From an uncultured Duncaniella sp. (GTDB lineage Bacteria; Bacteroidota; Bacteroidia; Bacteroidales; Muribaculaceae), in the NCBI GenBank assembly GCA_910586665.1, contig CAJUIX010000005.1, positions 91,215 to 155,214 of the forward strand: DNA of 64,000 nt, written 5' to 3'. Under the pieces are notes generated by a model. That model was not told the DNA's origin. It did not search any database and worked only from the letters and a program-made list of their open reading frames with translations. Below are positions 25,300-36,751 of this stretch, piece by piece. How positions within the stretch are numbered: the first letter of the stretch is position 1; each line of letters opens with the position of its first letter. The position numbers and the translations under genes were made by a program.

Positions 25300-27978
25300 A
25301 TGAGACTTACCTTTAATGTAAATTACCGCACCGAATGGGGCGAGTCACTGTTTCTGACAGGCTCGGCGCTCGCTCTCGGTGAAAACGACTTGTCGCGCGC
25401 GATTCCTATGCGTCTGAGCGGGAGCGAGACATGGACGGTACATGTGGAGATTCCCGACACGGTGACGGAATTCACCTATGGCTACATCGTCCGCCACGAC
25501 AACGGCTATGTGAAACGCGAGTGGGGAAAGCCGCGCCGCTTCGCCCACAGCGCCGACACACATCTCTTCAGAATCTTTGACCGCTGGCAGGACCAGCCTT
25601 GGGACAAGCCCTACTACAGCAGCGCCTTCACCGACTGCATCTGCATGCGTAAGGACCGCGCTACCCGCGTCGTTCCCTCCGCAGGTATGCTGACCCTGAC
25701 GGTCGACGCGCCGATGATAGCCCCCGACGAGATTGTGGCTGTCAGCGGCGAGTCGGAAGTGCTCGGAGCGTGGGACGCCGCCAAGGCGCTCCGCATGAGC
25801 GATGCCGACTACCCGACATGGAGCATCAACATCCCCGCTGCAGCCCTCCAGCCGGGCACAGACTATAAGTTCCTCATCATCAAGAAGACAAGCGGCGAGG
25901 TAGTGGCCTGGGAAGGACGCGACAACCGCCACATCGACATCGAGCTGACACGCCCCGACGAGTCAGTGGTCGACGCCGGCCAGCGCCTCGTCAACCCGCT
26001 TGCTCCCTGGCGCGGCGCGGGTGTGGCAATCCCCGTCTTCTCACTGCGCAGCGAGGAAGACTTCGGTGTGGGCGACTTCCTCGACCTGAAACTCATGATT
26101 GACTGGGCGGCACAGACACGACAGAACTTCGTGCAGCTCCTCCCGATCAACGACACCACCATGACCGGCACATGGACTGACTCATACCCCTACAACGCCA
26201 ACTCGATTTTTGCCCTCCACCCGATGTATCTGCGCATATCCGCTATGGGGCGCCTCGACAACGAGGAGCGCCAGCGCTACTTCGACGACCTCGGAAGGGA
26301 GCTTAACCGCCTGCCGCAGGTGGACTACGAGCGCGTCAACAATGCAAAAATCGAGTACACGCGCGAGCTCTTCGGCCAGGACGGCCGCAGGGTGCTCGAA
26401 TCGGAGGAATTCAAGGCCTTCTTCGAAAAGAACAAGGAGTGGCTGACTCCCTACGCCGCCTTCTGCGTGCTCCGCGACATGAACCATACTGCCGACATGA
26501 CGCAGTGGGGCGAATATGCCGTCTATGAACCCGAAAAGGTCAGCGCCTTCATTGCGGAGCATCAGAACGACATCGACTTCGTGTACTATATACAATATTT
26601 CCTCGACAAGCAGATGCGCGAGGTGCGCGACTACGCGCACGACCACGGCGTGGCCATCAAGGGCGACATACCTATCGGTATCTCGCGCACAAGCGCCGAC
26701 GCATGGATCTCGCCGCGTCTCTTCAACCTCGACTGCCAAGCCGGAGCGCCGCCGGACGACTTCTCCGTGCTCGGCCAGAACTGGGGACTCCCCACCTACA
26801 ACTGGGAAGAGATGTCGAAGGACGGTTTCGCCTGGTGGAAGGCCCGCTTCCGCAAGATGGCGGAGTATTTCGACGCCTACCGCATCGACCATGTGCTCGG
26901 ATTCTTCAGAATATGGGAAATCCCGATGGATGCCGTCCACGGTCTGCTCGGAGTGTTCAACCGCGCCCTCCCCTACACCCCCGACGAGCTTCGCAACAGC
27001 TATGATTTCTGGCTCGACGGCGACCGCCAGACCCGTCCGTTTATCATGGACTATATGCTCAACACCTTCTTCGGCGACTATGTCGACGAGTGTCGCGACC
27101 GCTTCCTCGTCGACGAGGGCTACGGACGCTACCGCCTGCGCGAGGAGTTCAATACCCAGCGCAAGGTCGTCGACTATTTCCAGCACGAGGAGAAGAACGA
27201 GAAGAACAACCGTATCTGCAACGCGCTCTTAGGCCTCATCGACGATGTGCTCTTCATCGAGGACCCATACGAGAAGGGAAAATACCACCCGCGCATCTCG
27301 GCCCAGTTCACTTTTGCCTACCAGGCGCTCGACGACTACGAGAAGTGGTGCTTCAACCGCATGTATAACGACTTCTACTACCGCCGCAACAATGATTTCT
27401 GGTACGGCAAGGCCATGTGGAAGCTCCCGCCGCTCATCGACGCCACCGACATGCTTGTCTGCGCCGAGGATCTCGGCATGATTCCCGCCTGCGTGCCCGC
27501 GGTGATGAACAACCTCGAAATCCTCACCCTCGAAATCCAGCGCATGCCGAAGGACCCCAACGCACCCTTCGGAAACACCTGGACCTATCCCTACCGCTCG
27601 GTCTGCACCACGTCGACCCACGACATGGACGGAATCCGCCGCTGGTGGGAGGGGGACCGCGACGCCACCCAGCGCTACTACAACGAAGTGCTCGGCGAGC
27701 CGGGCCCGGCACCGCAGTATGCCGAGCCGTGGATCTGCGAGCGAATCGTCCGCATGCACCTGCAGTCGCCGTCGATGCTCTGCATCCTCCCCTTGCAGGA
27801 CTGGCTGTCGATTGACGGTGTGCTCCGCCGCCAGGATCCGCGCGAGGAGCTTATCAACATCCCCGCAAATCCCCGTCACTACTGGCGCTACCGCATGCAC
27901 CTAACGCTCGAGGACCTCAACAGTCAGAAGGAGTTCAACAACCGCCTGCGTGAGGAAATAAACAATACAGGAAGATAA
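25300..27978 (+). CDS. malQ: 4-alpha-glucanotransferase (GH77) with two starch-binding domains
   Basis: An 892-residue cytoplasmic enzyme. Two CBM20-like domains at the N-terminus (about residues 1-115 and 128-240; for example VSGESEVLGAWDAAKALRM) precede the GH77 catalytic barrel, which has NDTTMTGTWTDSYPYNANSIFALHP, FDAYRIDHVLGFFRIWEIP containing the nucleophile Asp, and VCAEDLGMIPACVP. It transfers glucan chains during maltodextrin and glycogen metabolism. The long form with CBM20 domains is the type usual in Bacteroidetes. It stands alone with its own promoter and terminator. Confidence 0.95.
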   Translation: MRLTFNVNYRTEWGESLFLTGSALALGENDLSRAIPMRLSGSETWTVHVEIPDTVTEFTYGYIVRHDNGYVKREWGKPRRFAHSADTHLFRIFDRWQDQPWDKPYYSSAFTDCICMRKDRATRVVPSAGMLTLTVDAPMIAPDEIVAVSGESEVLGAWDAAKALRMSDADYPTWSINIPAAALQPGTDYKFLIIKKTSGEVVAWEGRDNRHIDIELTRPDESVVDAGQRLVNPLAPWRGAGVAIPVFSLRSEEDFGVGDFLDLKLMIDWAAQTRQNFVQLLPINDTTMTGTWTDSYPYNANSIFALHPMYLRISAMGRLDNEERQRYFDDLGRELNRLPQVDYERVNNAKIEYTRELFGQDGRRVLESEEFKAFFEKNKEWLTPYAAFCVLRDMNHTADMTQWGEYAVYEPEKVSAFIAEHQNDIDFVYYIQYFLDKQMREVRDYAHDHGVAIKGDIPIGISRTSADAWISPRLFNLDCQAGAPPDDFSVLGQNWGLPTYNWEEMSKDGFAWWKARFRKMAEYFDAYRIDHVLGFFRIWEIPMDAVHGLLGVFNRALPYTPDELRNSYDFWLDGDRQTRPFIMDYMLNTFFGDYVDECRDRFLVDEGYGRYRLREEFNTQRKVVDYFQHEEKNEKNNRICNALLGLIDDVLFIEDPYEKGKYHPRISAQFTFAYQALDDYEKWCFNRMYNDFYYRRNNDFWYGKAMWKLPPLIDATDMLVCAEDLGMIPACVPAVMNNLEILTLEIQRMPKDPNAPFGNTWTYPYRSVCTTSTHDMDGIRRWWEGDRDATQRYYNEVLGEPGPAPQYAEPWICERIVRMHLQSPSMLCILPLQDWLSIDGVLRRQDPREELINIPANPRHYWRYRMHLTLEDLNSQKEFNNRLREEINNTGR

Positions 27979-28001
27979 AGAGAATCGCTATAAGAAAAGG
28001 A

Positions 28002-28038
28002 ATCACCAGTCTTTTGTGAAGGCTGGTGATTTTTTTTA
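28002..28038. terminator. Terminator between malQ and the convergent gene
   Basis: ATCACCAG (28002-28009) pairs with CTGGTGAT (28023-28030), followed by a run of T. Confidence 0.85.
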
Positions 28039-28078
28039 GTGGGATTAGAGCTATCAGAGAAATCAGAGCTGTCAATAA

Positions 28079-28846
28079 TCACAGCTTCATGCCGATACCG
28101 AAGAGGGCGAAGTCGTAGACGACGGGGTCTGCGGGGTTGAATCGGCGAAGTCGGTCGGTGACCTCTATGACCGAGCGGCGGTCGTCGGCCTTGCGGGAGA
28201 GCAGTCCGAGCTCGCGGGATACGTCGCCAACATGGACGTCGAGCGGGATATAGAGCTGCGCGGGGGTTAGGACGTCCCAGACACCCATGTCGACTATCCC
28301 GTCGTTGCGGACGAGCCAGCGGAGCGCCATGTTGACGCGCTTCAAGGCCGTCGTGGCGAGATTCTGCGGCAGACAGCGCGAGGCAAGACTATTGCCGGCG
28401 GCATCCGCCTCCCGAAGCTCGCGGTTGATGCCCTCGACGAGCTTCCACGAGGGGAGTTCCGCAGAGGCTATGGCTTCGGCGCGGCCGAATTCCTGCAAAG
28501 AGCCGTAGCGCGAGTAGATGGAGCGCAGGCCGCGCAGGAAGTGCTTGAAGTGCTGGGTGAAGAAGGTGCGGTGGATGTTTTCACCGTCGGGAAGATCCTC
28601 GTAACCCTCGTCCATGACATATTTATAGGGCTGGTTGTCCATGAGCGCCAGCATGCGGTCGCAGTCGCGGCATATCATCTTGCGGTTGCCCCAGGCGATG
28701 GAGGCGGTGAGCAGGGATGAGATTTCGATGTCGCGCAGGTCAGTGTAGCGACGCGGGAACCGGACGGGGTCGTCGCTAATAAAAGACGGCGAGTTGATTC
28801 TCGCCGCCTCTGTGTCAAGCAGATCTTTCAGATCTCTTTCAGTCAT
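28079..28846 (-). CDS. TIGR02757 family protein (DUF2400)
   Basis: A 255-residue protein matching the TIGR02757 pattern: DDPVRFPRRYTDLRDIEISSLLTASIAWGNRKMI near the start, and YIPLDVHVGDVSRELGLL followed by LRRFNPADPVVYDFALFGIGM at the end. Family members are widespread in Bacteroidetes, probably cytoplasmic, and without proven function; the helical pattern with a conserved late Asp recalls HhH-GPD DNA glycosylases, which is inference only. It follows the TlpA-like gene by 31 bases on the same strand. Confidence 0.88.
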   Translation of the reverse strand: MTERDLKDLLDTEAARINSPSFISDDPVRFPRRYTDLRDIEISSLLTASIAWGNRKMICRDCDRMLALMDNQPYKYVMDEGYEDLPDGENIHRTFFTQHFKHFLRGLRSIYSRYGSLQEFGRAEAIASAELPSWKLVEGINRELREADAAGNSLASRCLPQNLATTALKRVNMALRWLVRNDGIVDMGVWDVLTPAQLYIPLDVHVGDVSRELGLLSRKADDRRSVIEVTDRLRRFNPADPVVYDFALFGIGMKL

Positions 28847-28877
28847 CGGAAATTTCTTTGTTTGTCAGTAAAAAATT

Positions 28878-29975
28878 TTAGAAGATTACCGAGGCGGTGT
28901 CAGCTGCGGCCGAGTCGGCGGGAAGGGTCATGGCCTGCGGCTGGGCGTAGGTGGCCATAGCTGAATCAACGTCGTCGATGAGCTCCTGGCTCTGCTTGTC
29001 GCGCGACACGATGATGCCCTCGGGATTGATGAGGATGATGCAGGGGATACCGGAGATGCCGTAGAGGTCGGTCGGGACAGACTGGGCGTTGATGATGCAG
29101 GGCCACTCAAGACCGTGGGTCTTGATAGCCTTGAGGGTGTTGTCGGGCTCATCCCAGACGGCTACGCCGAGGACGTCGAGGCCTTTGTCCTTATATTTGT
29201 TGTAAAGCTCCTTGATGACCTTGGTCTGACGGATGCAGGGACCGCACCAGCTTGCCCAGAAGTCAACGAGGGTGTATTTGCCGGGCTTCACATAATCGCT
29301 GAGCTTCTCGGTCTTGCCATTGTAGGTGACGGAGAAGTCCTTGTAGTGCTTTCCTACTGATGTCTCAGCCTTTGCGAGGAGACCTGTGCGGATTTTCTGC
29401 ACGCGCTTCGAGTCGGCGAGCGTCTTGTCAGCTGCAATGGCTGCGTCGAGCTGGGCGAGGTCCATTTCATAGACGAGCTGGAGGAAGAAATAGAGGCCGA
29501 GAGTGTTGCCCTTGTTCTCCTCGTAGGCCTTCCTGGGGATGGCGGCATATTCTTCCTGGAGATTCTTCATCTGCACGGTGTCGGTCTTCTCGAGTTTGTT
29601 GAACTTCTCGACAATTTCCTTCATCTGTTTTCCGTAGGTCTCCATTTTGTCATTGAGAGGGGAACCTGAGGCCTTTCCGTCGGCACCTACGACAATGTTG
29701 CCCTCTTCAACCACAATGATGGGGCCGCGGCCACCGTCGAGCATGATACGGCCAATGAAGGGGGCGTCAGTGCTGCCAGCGAACTTAATCTGTCCGTCGG
29801 TGACGATTGCGGAGTCGAGCTTGGCATTGTCGTCCCAGTTATAGAGATAAGCCATAGTGTTGTTCTTCTCGGCGGGTACCGGGGCGGTCACAGTGTAGTT
29901 AGGCTGTGCCTGGAGAGCACAAGCGCTCATGGCCAACATTCCGACCGAAAGCGCGATGATTGATTTTTTGTTCAT
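28878..29975 (-). CDS. TlpA/ResA-like thiol-disulfide oxidoreductase with DUF4369-type N-terminus
   Basis: A 365-residue secreted protein with a signal peptide (MLAMSACALQAQ). An N-terminal DUF4369-like sandwich (about residues 25-120) and a helical linker precede a thioredoxin fold with FWASWCGPC near residue 240 and the cis-Pro loop GISGIPCIILINPEG. It probably reduces or isomerises disulfides in the periplasm. The C-terminus is low-complexity and Ala-rich. It is probably co-transcribed with the TIGR02757 gene. Confidence 0.92.
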   Translation of the reverse strand: MNKKSIIALSVGMLAMSACALQAQPNYTVTAPVPAEKNNTMAYLYNWDDNAKLDSAIVTDGQIKFAGSTDAPFIGRIMLDGGRGPIIVVEEGNIVVGADGKASGSPLNDKMETYGKQMKEIVEKFNKLEKTDTVQMKNLQEEYAAIPRKAYEENKGNTLGLYFFLQLVYEMDLAQLDAAIAADKTLADSKRVQKIRTGLLAKAETSVGKHYKDFSVTYNGKTEKLSDYVKPGKYTLVDFWASWCGPCIRQTKVIKELYNKYKDKGLDVLGVAVWDEPDNTLKAIKTHGLEWPCIINAQSVPTDLYGISGIPCIILINPEGIIVSRDKQSQELIDDVDSAMATYAQPQAMTLPADSAAADTASVIF

Positions 29976-30012
29976 AACAATAATTAAGCTGATAGATTAT
30001 GATTATCCGGGG

Positions 30013-30020
30013 CAAATGTA
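30013..30020 (-). promoter_or_regulatory. -7 box of the TlpA-like gene
   Basis: TACATTTG on the minus strand, 38 bases before the start codon. No -33 element at the proper distance. Confidence 0.5.
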
Positions 30021-30048
30021 AGCAAAATACTCCAAACTGCCTAAAAGA

Positions 30049-30084
30049 TTGCGGAAGATTTGGACGAATCCAAACCTTCCGCAA
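30049..30084 (-). terminator. Terminator after the pectinesterase gene
   Basis: Two 16-base arms (30049-30064 and 30069-30084) match at 15 positions. On the minus strand the hairpin is followed by a T-rich stretch. Confidence 0.75.
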
Positions 30085-30108
30085 AGGAGACGGTATGCCT
30101 AACAGACC

Positions 30109-33100
30109 TTATCTGAGCACCTTGGTGGTCACTGTGCGGCCTGATTCGAGAGTGTCGACACGGATGAGGACACCTTCGGCAGAGGCATCGACGCGGATAC
30201 CCTGGAGATTATAGTAGACGGTGGACACGACAGGCTCGTCGACATAGATGCCGCAGCTGCCCGAAGTGATTCCGCCGACACCGACAGCCTCGCCAAGACC
30301 GCCCATTTCGTTGGCGGCACGGACAGAGTAGACAGCCTCGTCGGCACGGGCGGTTGTCACGTCAAATTTGGGTTCGACGGTGAAGGCAATCACCTTGCCG
30401 TTCTTGCAGACGGCCCAGCAGGAAGCGTAGTCGCTGTCGTCCCATGTGAGGAGGCCGTTCTCGAACTTGACATTGGCGGGAGCGGGAGCCTGCTCGGTGG
30501 CGCTTGCGGGATCCCAGTCGTCATCACCACCCATTACGACTTCGTAGCTCACGGCGTCGGCCTCTTCCTTGGTGAGGACGGGGTTGTTCTCATGAGTGTT
30601 GCTGAAGATTTTCTTGCGCTGACCGAGGTCAATGACAGTGCCGTTGGCAGTCATGGAGTTGTACTCGGCAAAGCGTGCGGGCCAGCCGTCGCCCATCTCG
30701 TTCCAACCAGCAGCAGAAGGCTTGACAGTCATCTTGGTGTCGATGAAGAGAGCGATAGGTGTGCCCTTGCCCCAGGGACGGCCGAGAGTATAGTTGCCGT
30801 CGAGCATCTCGCTCTCACCCACAATCTCACAGTCCTTGAAAATGTAGCCATACTTCTTGGGAACAGAGGGAACAGCGAGGTAACCACCCTCACCACACAT
30901 CTGAAGAGTGACAGCGTTGTAATAGACGTCGCCCTTGCCGCAGAGGAAGTCGGTGCAACCACGGAGGAGACCGCCTTCGAAGTAGAAGCGTGAACGCTCG
31001 TTGTTGGAAACATAGGTGTCCTGGTAAGCCCAGAGGCAAACGTCCTTCATGACAGTCTTGTCAGACTTGTCGTTGAGCACGATGTCACGACCGGCACCGT
31101 CGCCCATAGAGCTCTTCATGGTGAGATTCTGGAAGTAAGTGCCGGTGGCGTTCTTCTCGAGACTGAGGACGTCGCCTCGGCCGATACCCTCCATGACAGC
31201 GGGCTTGTCGGGAAGAGTGTTGGTGATGACTACGCCGTCAACGCTCTCGCCGATGAAGGAGATGTTGGGCACATTAATATAGGTGGTGGGATCGGGATAT
31301 TCCTTCTCGTCGGTGCCAAGCTTGGTGGCAGTGGCGCTGGCGGGAATACGGTATTCTCCGTCGTGGATGAAGATGCGGAAACGCTTGGTCTTGTCATCGC
31401 GCGAAGAGGCGGCCTTGATAGCGGCAAGGAGCTCGTCGACAGTGCTTACTTCGGCATCGAAGAGAGCCTTGGCCACTGTCGGGCGGTTCTTGGTGGTGAA
31501 GTTGATAGTGATAGCGTCCTTGAGAGCATTGTCGGTGAGGTCAGAGACAGAGCCTGCGGGGAGCGAGAAGGTGTACTTGCTGTTGTAGGCAAGGTTCTTG
31601 TACTGGAACATCACAGTCTTGCCGGTCACGGAAGGAGTGAGGGTGAGGTCACCGAGAGTGGCCTTGGTGCCTTCCTTGACTTTCACTTTCTCATCGAAGG
31701 TGAGGACAATCTTACCGTTGATAGAGGCTGTGGTCGAGCCTTCGGCGGGGACGAAGGATACGAGGACGGGGGCAGTGCCGTCGTCGATGAGCTTGGACGT
31801 GCCTGTGATGTAGGTTGCACCGAGGCAAGCACCGTCGTTGTCAGACACCGTGCCGTCTACTTCAGAATTTTTATCGGCAATCCAGCGGATATAGACAGTT
31901 TTCTGATTGTTGGCTTCGGCAGGAAGGGTAAACTCACCGTCGGTCCACTTCTTTGTACCTTCCATGAAAATGGTGCCGACAGGTTTCCAGTTTTCTCCGT
32001 CGAGAGAGTACTCTACGTTATACTTCTGATAGGCATTATAGTTATAGACCATAGCGGTGATGACCTTCAGGTCGGTGAAGGCTTCGGCGTTGACCATAGT
32101 CTGCCAGTAGTACTCGCCAAGGCCTGTGGTGCGCCAGTTGACAGCGCCGGGACGGCCTTCGTAGCCGTTCTTGTCAGAAGCCAAGCTCTTGTCGAGCCAG
32201 CCGGTAGTGGTGCCGTCGGCATTGCGGAGGACGAGGGCGGCTGCATCGTTGTCGGCAGAAGCGAAGTCGGCGGCACGGCCGTCGTTACCCTTGCGGACGA
32301 AGTCCCAGCCGGCGAGGAAGTCGACAGCCGAATAGTTGGCGGTGATGACCTTGTCGGCATCCATGACGATAGAAATCTCGCTTGAAGACTGGCCGTCGCT
32401 CCAGTTGGTGAAGGCCACGACGGGGTTGCTTGCGGCTGCGAGGGTGACAGTTGTGCCCTCCTCATACATATTCCTGCCGTCGATGACTACTGGTTCGGGG
32501 GTCGGGGTGACCATGTAGAGTTTGGCGCCGCCGTCGACAGAATAGTCGAGCGAGTAGGTTTTGATCTGCTCAAAGTTGGCGATGAGTTCGGAGTTTGCAT
32601 TGACTTTGTAAACAAAGACAGGCTCGGCGGAAACTTCCTTGCCGGCAGCGTCGGTCCAGTTGACAAACTTGTAGCCGAAATTGCGGGCAGCGGTCAGTTT
32701 CACCTCTGTCCCTTCCTCATATTCCTCGGCTGCGGGATAGGCGGTAATCTTGCCCCCGTCCTCGATGTTGGCTGAAAGCTTGAGTGAGAACTTCTCGACA
32801 GCCTCGACAGTGCCGTTGAGGACACCGTTGATGTGCACGTCGGAAACAAGGAGGCCCTTGGTGTTGGCATAGCCGTTGTTCATGACGAGGTTGAAGCCTT
32901 CGCCCGAAGTGAGAGCCTTCTGCTGCTCGGGAGTGAGGGTATATTCAAACTTGGTGGTATAAGTCTCGTCGGCACCGTGCTTGTCGTCAGCCTGGGTCTT
33001 ATTGTTGCGGTGGGGAGTGATTGTAGCGAATGTCTCCACAACGTCGCTGCCGCTGATTTCGCCCTTGACAGTCACATCCTTGCCGGCACCGTCGGTACCG

Positions 33101-34581
33101 TCACGACCGATGTAGAAACTGATGCTGACAGGGGTGAATTTTAGGCCCTTGACAGGCTTGACACACCATTTAATAATATCGGTGGGGCCGTTGAAAGAAG
33201 CGATGTCGACAAACTTGACGTCGGGACACATGGTGGTGGTGATAACTTTCTTATAGTTGCACTCGCCGATGTCGAAGTTTGCAATCGAGAAGGTGCTTTC
33301 AGGGGTGATTGTAAGGTCGGTCATATAGTCGGCCGAGTTGAAGGCCCAGACCACGGATGCTTCCTTATTATCAAAGCTTGTGCCGGTCAGATCTTTCGGG
33401 ACGTAGGGGAGCATCACCTGGACGAAGCGGTAGTAGGAGCCGTCGCCGATGACGAGGTCAACGAACTCGGCCTTTGACTGGCAGGTGAAGGATGGCTGGG
33501 TACTGCCATTGCCGATAGCGATGCCGTCGACAGTGGTTGTCGTGGGAGCACTATATGCCTCGGTCGATACCACGGCGCCTTTGCATGAAGGCACTTTGAA
33601 AGTTGTGCCTGAGTTCATCTGGGCCCAGTCGTTCCAGTTGGCATTGGCAATCTTACCGCCATTGCGGGTGTCGAAATCAAGCTTGACATCAATCACTTCG
33701 GTGCCAATCTTAACCTGTGTCACCCAGAAGCCGCTGACACCCTCGAACCCTACGACGGGAGCGCCGTTCTGACGCTGGAAATCCCAGCGGAGGGTGACGG
33801 CGTCAGTGCGGTCGGCGAGAGTGACGGCGTTGTCGACGAAGACGGGGGTAAGGGCCATGTCGGCTGCAACGGTAACGATTTCACCAATCTCATAGTTCTT
33901 GCTACCGTCAGTCCAACTGACGAGGGTCTTGCCTTCCTGATACATTGTGAAGTTGGCGGGAACGGTGAAGGTCTTTCCTTCCTCAACCTTGAGTTCGGCG
34001 GGAAGAATGCCTGCGCCCTCATAGCTGCCGAAGCCGAAGGTGATTTTGTGGTCCTCGACGAGATCGGAAGCCTCAGCCTTTGCCACGGATATGAATGGGG
34101 TGTAGTTGCCCGGTTTTAATGTCAGCGTTGTCGCGCCACCTTTATATACTCCATATACGATGTTCTTCTCACGGTCGCCGTGGAAACAGGTGCCGTCGTT
34201 GCTATTGATTTTAAGCACTTCTTTGCCATCGCTATCAAAAGCGGGAGCGTCGCCATTACCGTACTGGCATGTTCCAAGGCCAATTTTTACGGGGCCGTCG
34301 ACAGCAAAGGTAAGGCTTACGCCCACACATCCGTGGTCATTGTTGTAACGACCGTTGAAAACGGCATTTGCACTCGCGTCTGTCGCATCGACACGCGTAA
34401 GGGTGCCGTCGGAATTAACAATAATTCCGAAAGACACGGTCTTTTGTCCGGCCACTTCCTCGGCCGAAAGAATTCCTTCGCCTTCAAGATTCAACTTGAA
34501 GTCCTTAAACTCGGCTCTTGCGGACTGGACTCCCAGCAGATAGGCCAAGACAAGGACAAGGTTCCAAAGTCTTTTTGTCAT
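30109..34581 (-). CDS. Large secreted pectinesterase with repeat and Ig-like domains
   Basis: A 1490-residue protein with a signal peptide ending QSARA. Several InlB B-repeat-like segments follow (for example EYEEGTEVKLTAARNFGY and MYEEGTTVTLAAA). An SbsA-type Ig domain comes at about 935-1030 (DGTAPVLVSFVPAEGSTT). The pectinesterase beta-helix spans about 1030-1330, with WAYQDTYV, CTDFLCGKGDVYY and LGRPWG holding the active-site Gln, Asp and Arg. The end (YYNLQGIRVDASAEGVLIRV...TKVLR) looks like a T9SS-type sorting domain. It would remove methyl esters from pectin at the cell surface. No polysaccharide-utilisation locus surrounds it. Confidence 0.88.
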   Translation of the reverse strand: MTKRLWNLVLVLAYLLGVQSARAEFKDFKLNLEGEGILSAEEVAGQKTVSFGIIVNSDGTLTRVDATDASANAVFNGRYNNDHGCVGVSLTFAVDGPVKIGLGTCQYGNGDAPAFDSDGKEVLKINSNDGTCFHGDREKNIVYGVYKGGATTLTLKPGNYTPFISVAKAEASDLVEDHKITFGFGSYEGAGILPAELKVEEGKTFTVPANFTMYQEGKTLVSWTDGSKNYEIGEIVTVAADMALTPVFVDNAVTLADRTDAVTLRWDFQRQNGAPVVGFEGVSGFWVTQVKIGTEVIDVKLDFDTRNGGKIANANWNDWAQMNSGTTFKVPSCKGAVVSTEAYSAPTTTTVDGIAIGNGSTQPSFTCQSKAEFVDLVIGDGSYYRFVQVMLPYVPKDLTGTSFDNKEASVVWAFNSADYMTDLTITPESTFSIANFDIGECNYKKVITTTMCPDVKFVDIASFNGPTDIIKWCVKPVKGLKFTPVSISFYIGRDGTDGAGKDVTVKGEISGSDVVETFATITPHRNNKTQADDKHGADETYTTKFEYTLTPEQQKALTSGEGFNLVMNNGYANTKGLLVSDVHINGVLNGTVEAVEKFSLKLSANIEDGGKITAYPAAEEYEEGTEVKLTAARNFGYKFVNWTDAAGKEVSAEPVFVYKVNANSELIANFEQIKTYSLDYSVDGGAKLYMVTPTPEPVVIDGRNMYEEGTTVTLAAASNPVVAFTNWSDGQSSSEISIVMDADKVITANYSAVDFLAGWDFVRKGNDGRAADFASADNDAAALVLRNADGTTTGWLDKSLASDKNGYEGRPGAVNWRTTGLGEYYWQTMVNAEAFTDLKVITAMVYNYNAYQKYNVEYSLDGENWKPVGTIFMEGTKKWTDGEFTLPAEANNQKTVYIRWIADKNSEVDGTVSDNDGACLGATYITGTSKLIDDGTAPVLVSFVPAEGSTTASINGKIVLTFDEKVKVKEGTKATLGDLTLTPSVTGKTVMFQYKNLAYNSKYTFSLPAGSVSDLTDNALKDAITINFTTKNRPTVAKALFDAEVSTVDELLAAIKAASSRDDKTKRFRIFIHDGEYRIPASATATKLGTDEKEYPDPTTYINVPNISFIGESVDGVVITNTLPDKPAVMEGIGRGDVLSLEKNATGTYFQNLTMKSSMGDGAGRDIVLNDKSDKTVMKDVCLWAYQDTYVSNNERSRFYFEGGLLRGCTDFLCGKGDVYYNAVTLQMCGEGGYLAVPSVPKKYGYIFKDCEIVGESEMLDGNYTLGRPWGKGTPIALFIDTKMTVKPSAAGWNEMGDGWPARFAEYNSMTANGTVIDLGQRKKIFSNTHENNPVLTKEEADAVSYEVVMGGDDDWDPASATEQAPAPANVKFENGLLTWDDSDYASCWAVCKNGKVIAFTVEPKFDVTTARADEAVYSVRAANEMGGLGEAVGVGGITSGSCGIYVDEPVVSTVYYNLQGIRVDASAEGVLIRVDTLESGRTVTTKVLR

Positions 34582-34699
34582 AAAATGAAATTAATAATGA
34601 TTGGTATTAAATTTATTAATAATAAGATAGTTGCCGTGAAATGTAAGTCTTATTGTATTTAGGCGATAAGGCTTGATGTATCAGCGATTTAAGATATTG

Positions 34700-34730
34700 C
34701 AAAGCTACGATATAATATGCTAATATACAA
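34700..34730 (-). promoter_or_regulatory. Promoter of the pectinesterase gene
   Basis: On the minus strand, TTG (34728-34730), 20 bases, TAGCTTTG (34700-34707). The leader is about 110 bases. Confidence 0.7.
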
Positions 34731-34902
34731 TAGGTAAGGAGGAAAAATTTGTTACTTTTTGACGTATGTTTTGTTATACGGGAGCAAATAATTATCTTTA
34801 CTGTAAGTATATAATTATAAAAAACGATGCGACCTTTTTTGTGAACTTATGGAGAATATAATCGTAACGGGTGTAAAGCACCTCGGAGAAAGATATATGC
34901 TT

Positions 34903-34948
34903 AAAACGACAAAATCACCCCTGAATTCAGGGGTGATTTTGTCGTTTT
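34903..34948. terminator. 46-bp perfect palindrome, groEL terminator
   Basis: Each arm is 23 bases, running from AAAACGAC to the centre CTGAATTCAG without a mismatch. A-runs and T-runs at the outer ends make it a terminator in both directions. It lies 36 bases after the groEL stop. Confidence 0.85.
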
Positions 34949-34983
34949 ATGATGATTTGGGGATTTCGCGGAAATCCGGGCTT

Positions 34984-36621
<1,638 letters not shown>

Positions 36622-36689
36622 TTTATTTCTTAAAAATTAAGAGTTGTGTTATACAATATTTTTTATTGTGTGTTGCAAAGCTGTCTGAT

Positions 36690-36717
36690 TTCGGACGCTG
36701 CACGCAGCGTCCCTACA
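36690..36717 (+). repeat. 28-bp palindromic repeat within the groES-groEL spacer
   Basis: Copy of the family described at 361-388 with core GCTGCACGCAGC and end CGTCCCTACA. It is preceded by CTGATTTCGG as in the copy at 307. Confidence 0.78.
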
Positions 36718-36751
36718 ATCGGTATGTCCTGCAACAGTACTTTATATGTGC

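Larger units (their letters stand above)
34582..34983. other. Intergenic stretch between pectinesterase and groEL
   Basis: About 400 AT-rich bases without a supportable gene. It holds the pectinesterase promoter (34700-34730) and, near groEL, the long palindrome at 34903-34948. Confidence 0.7.
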
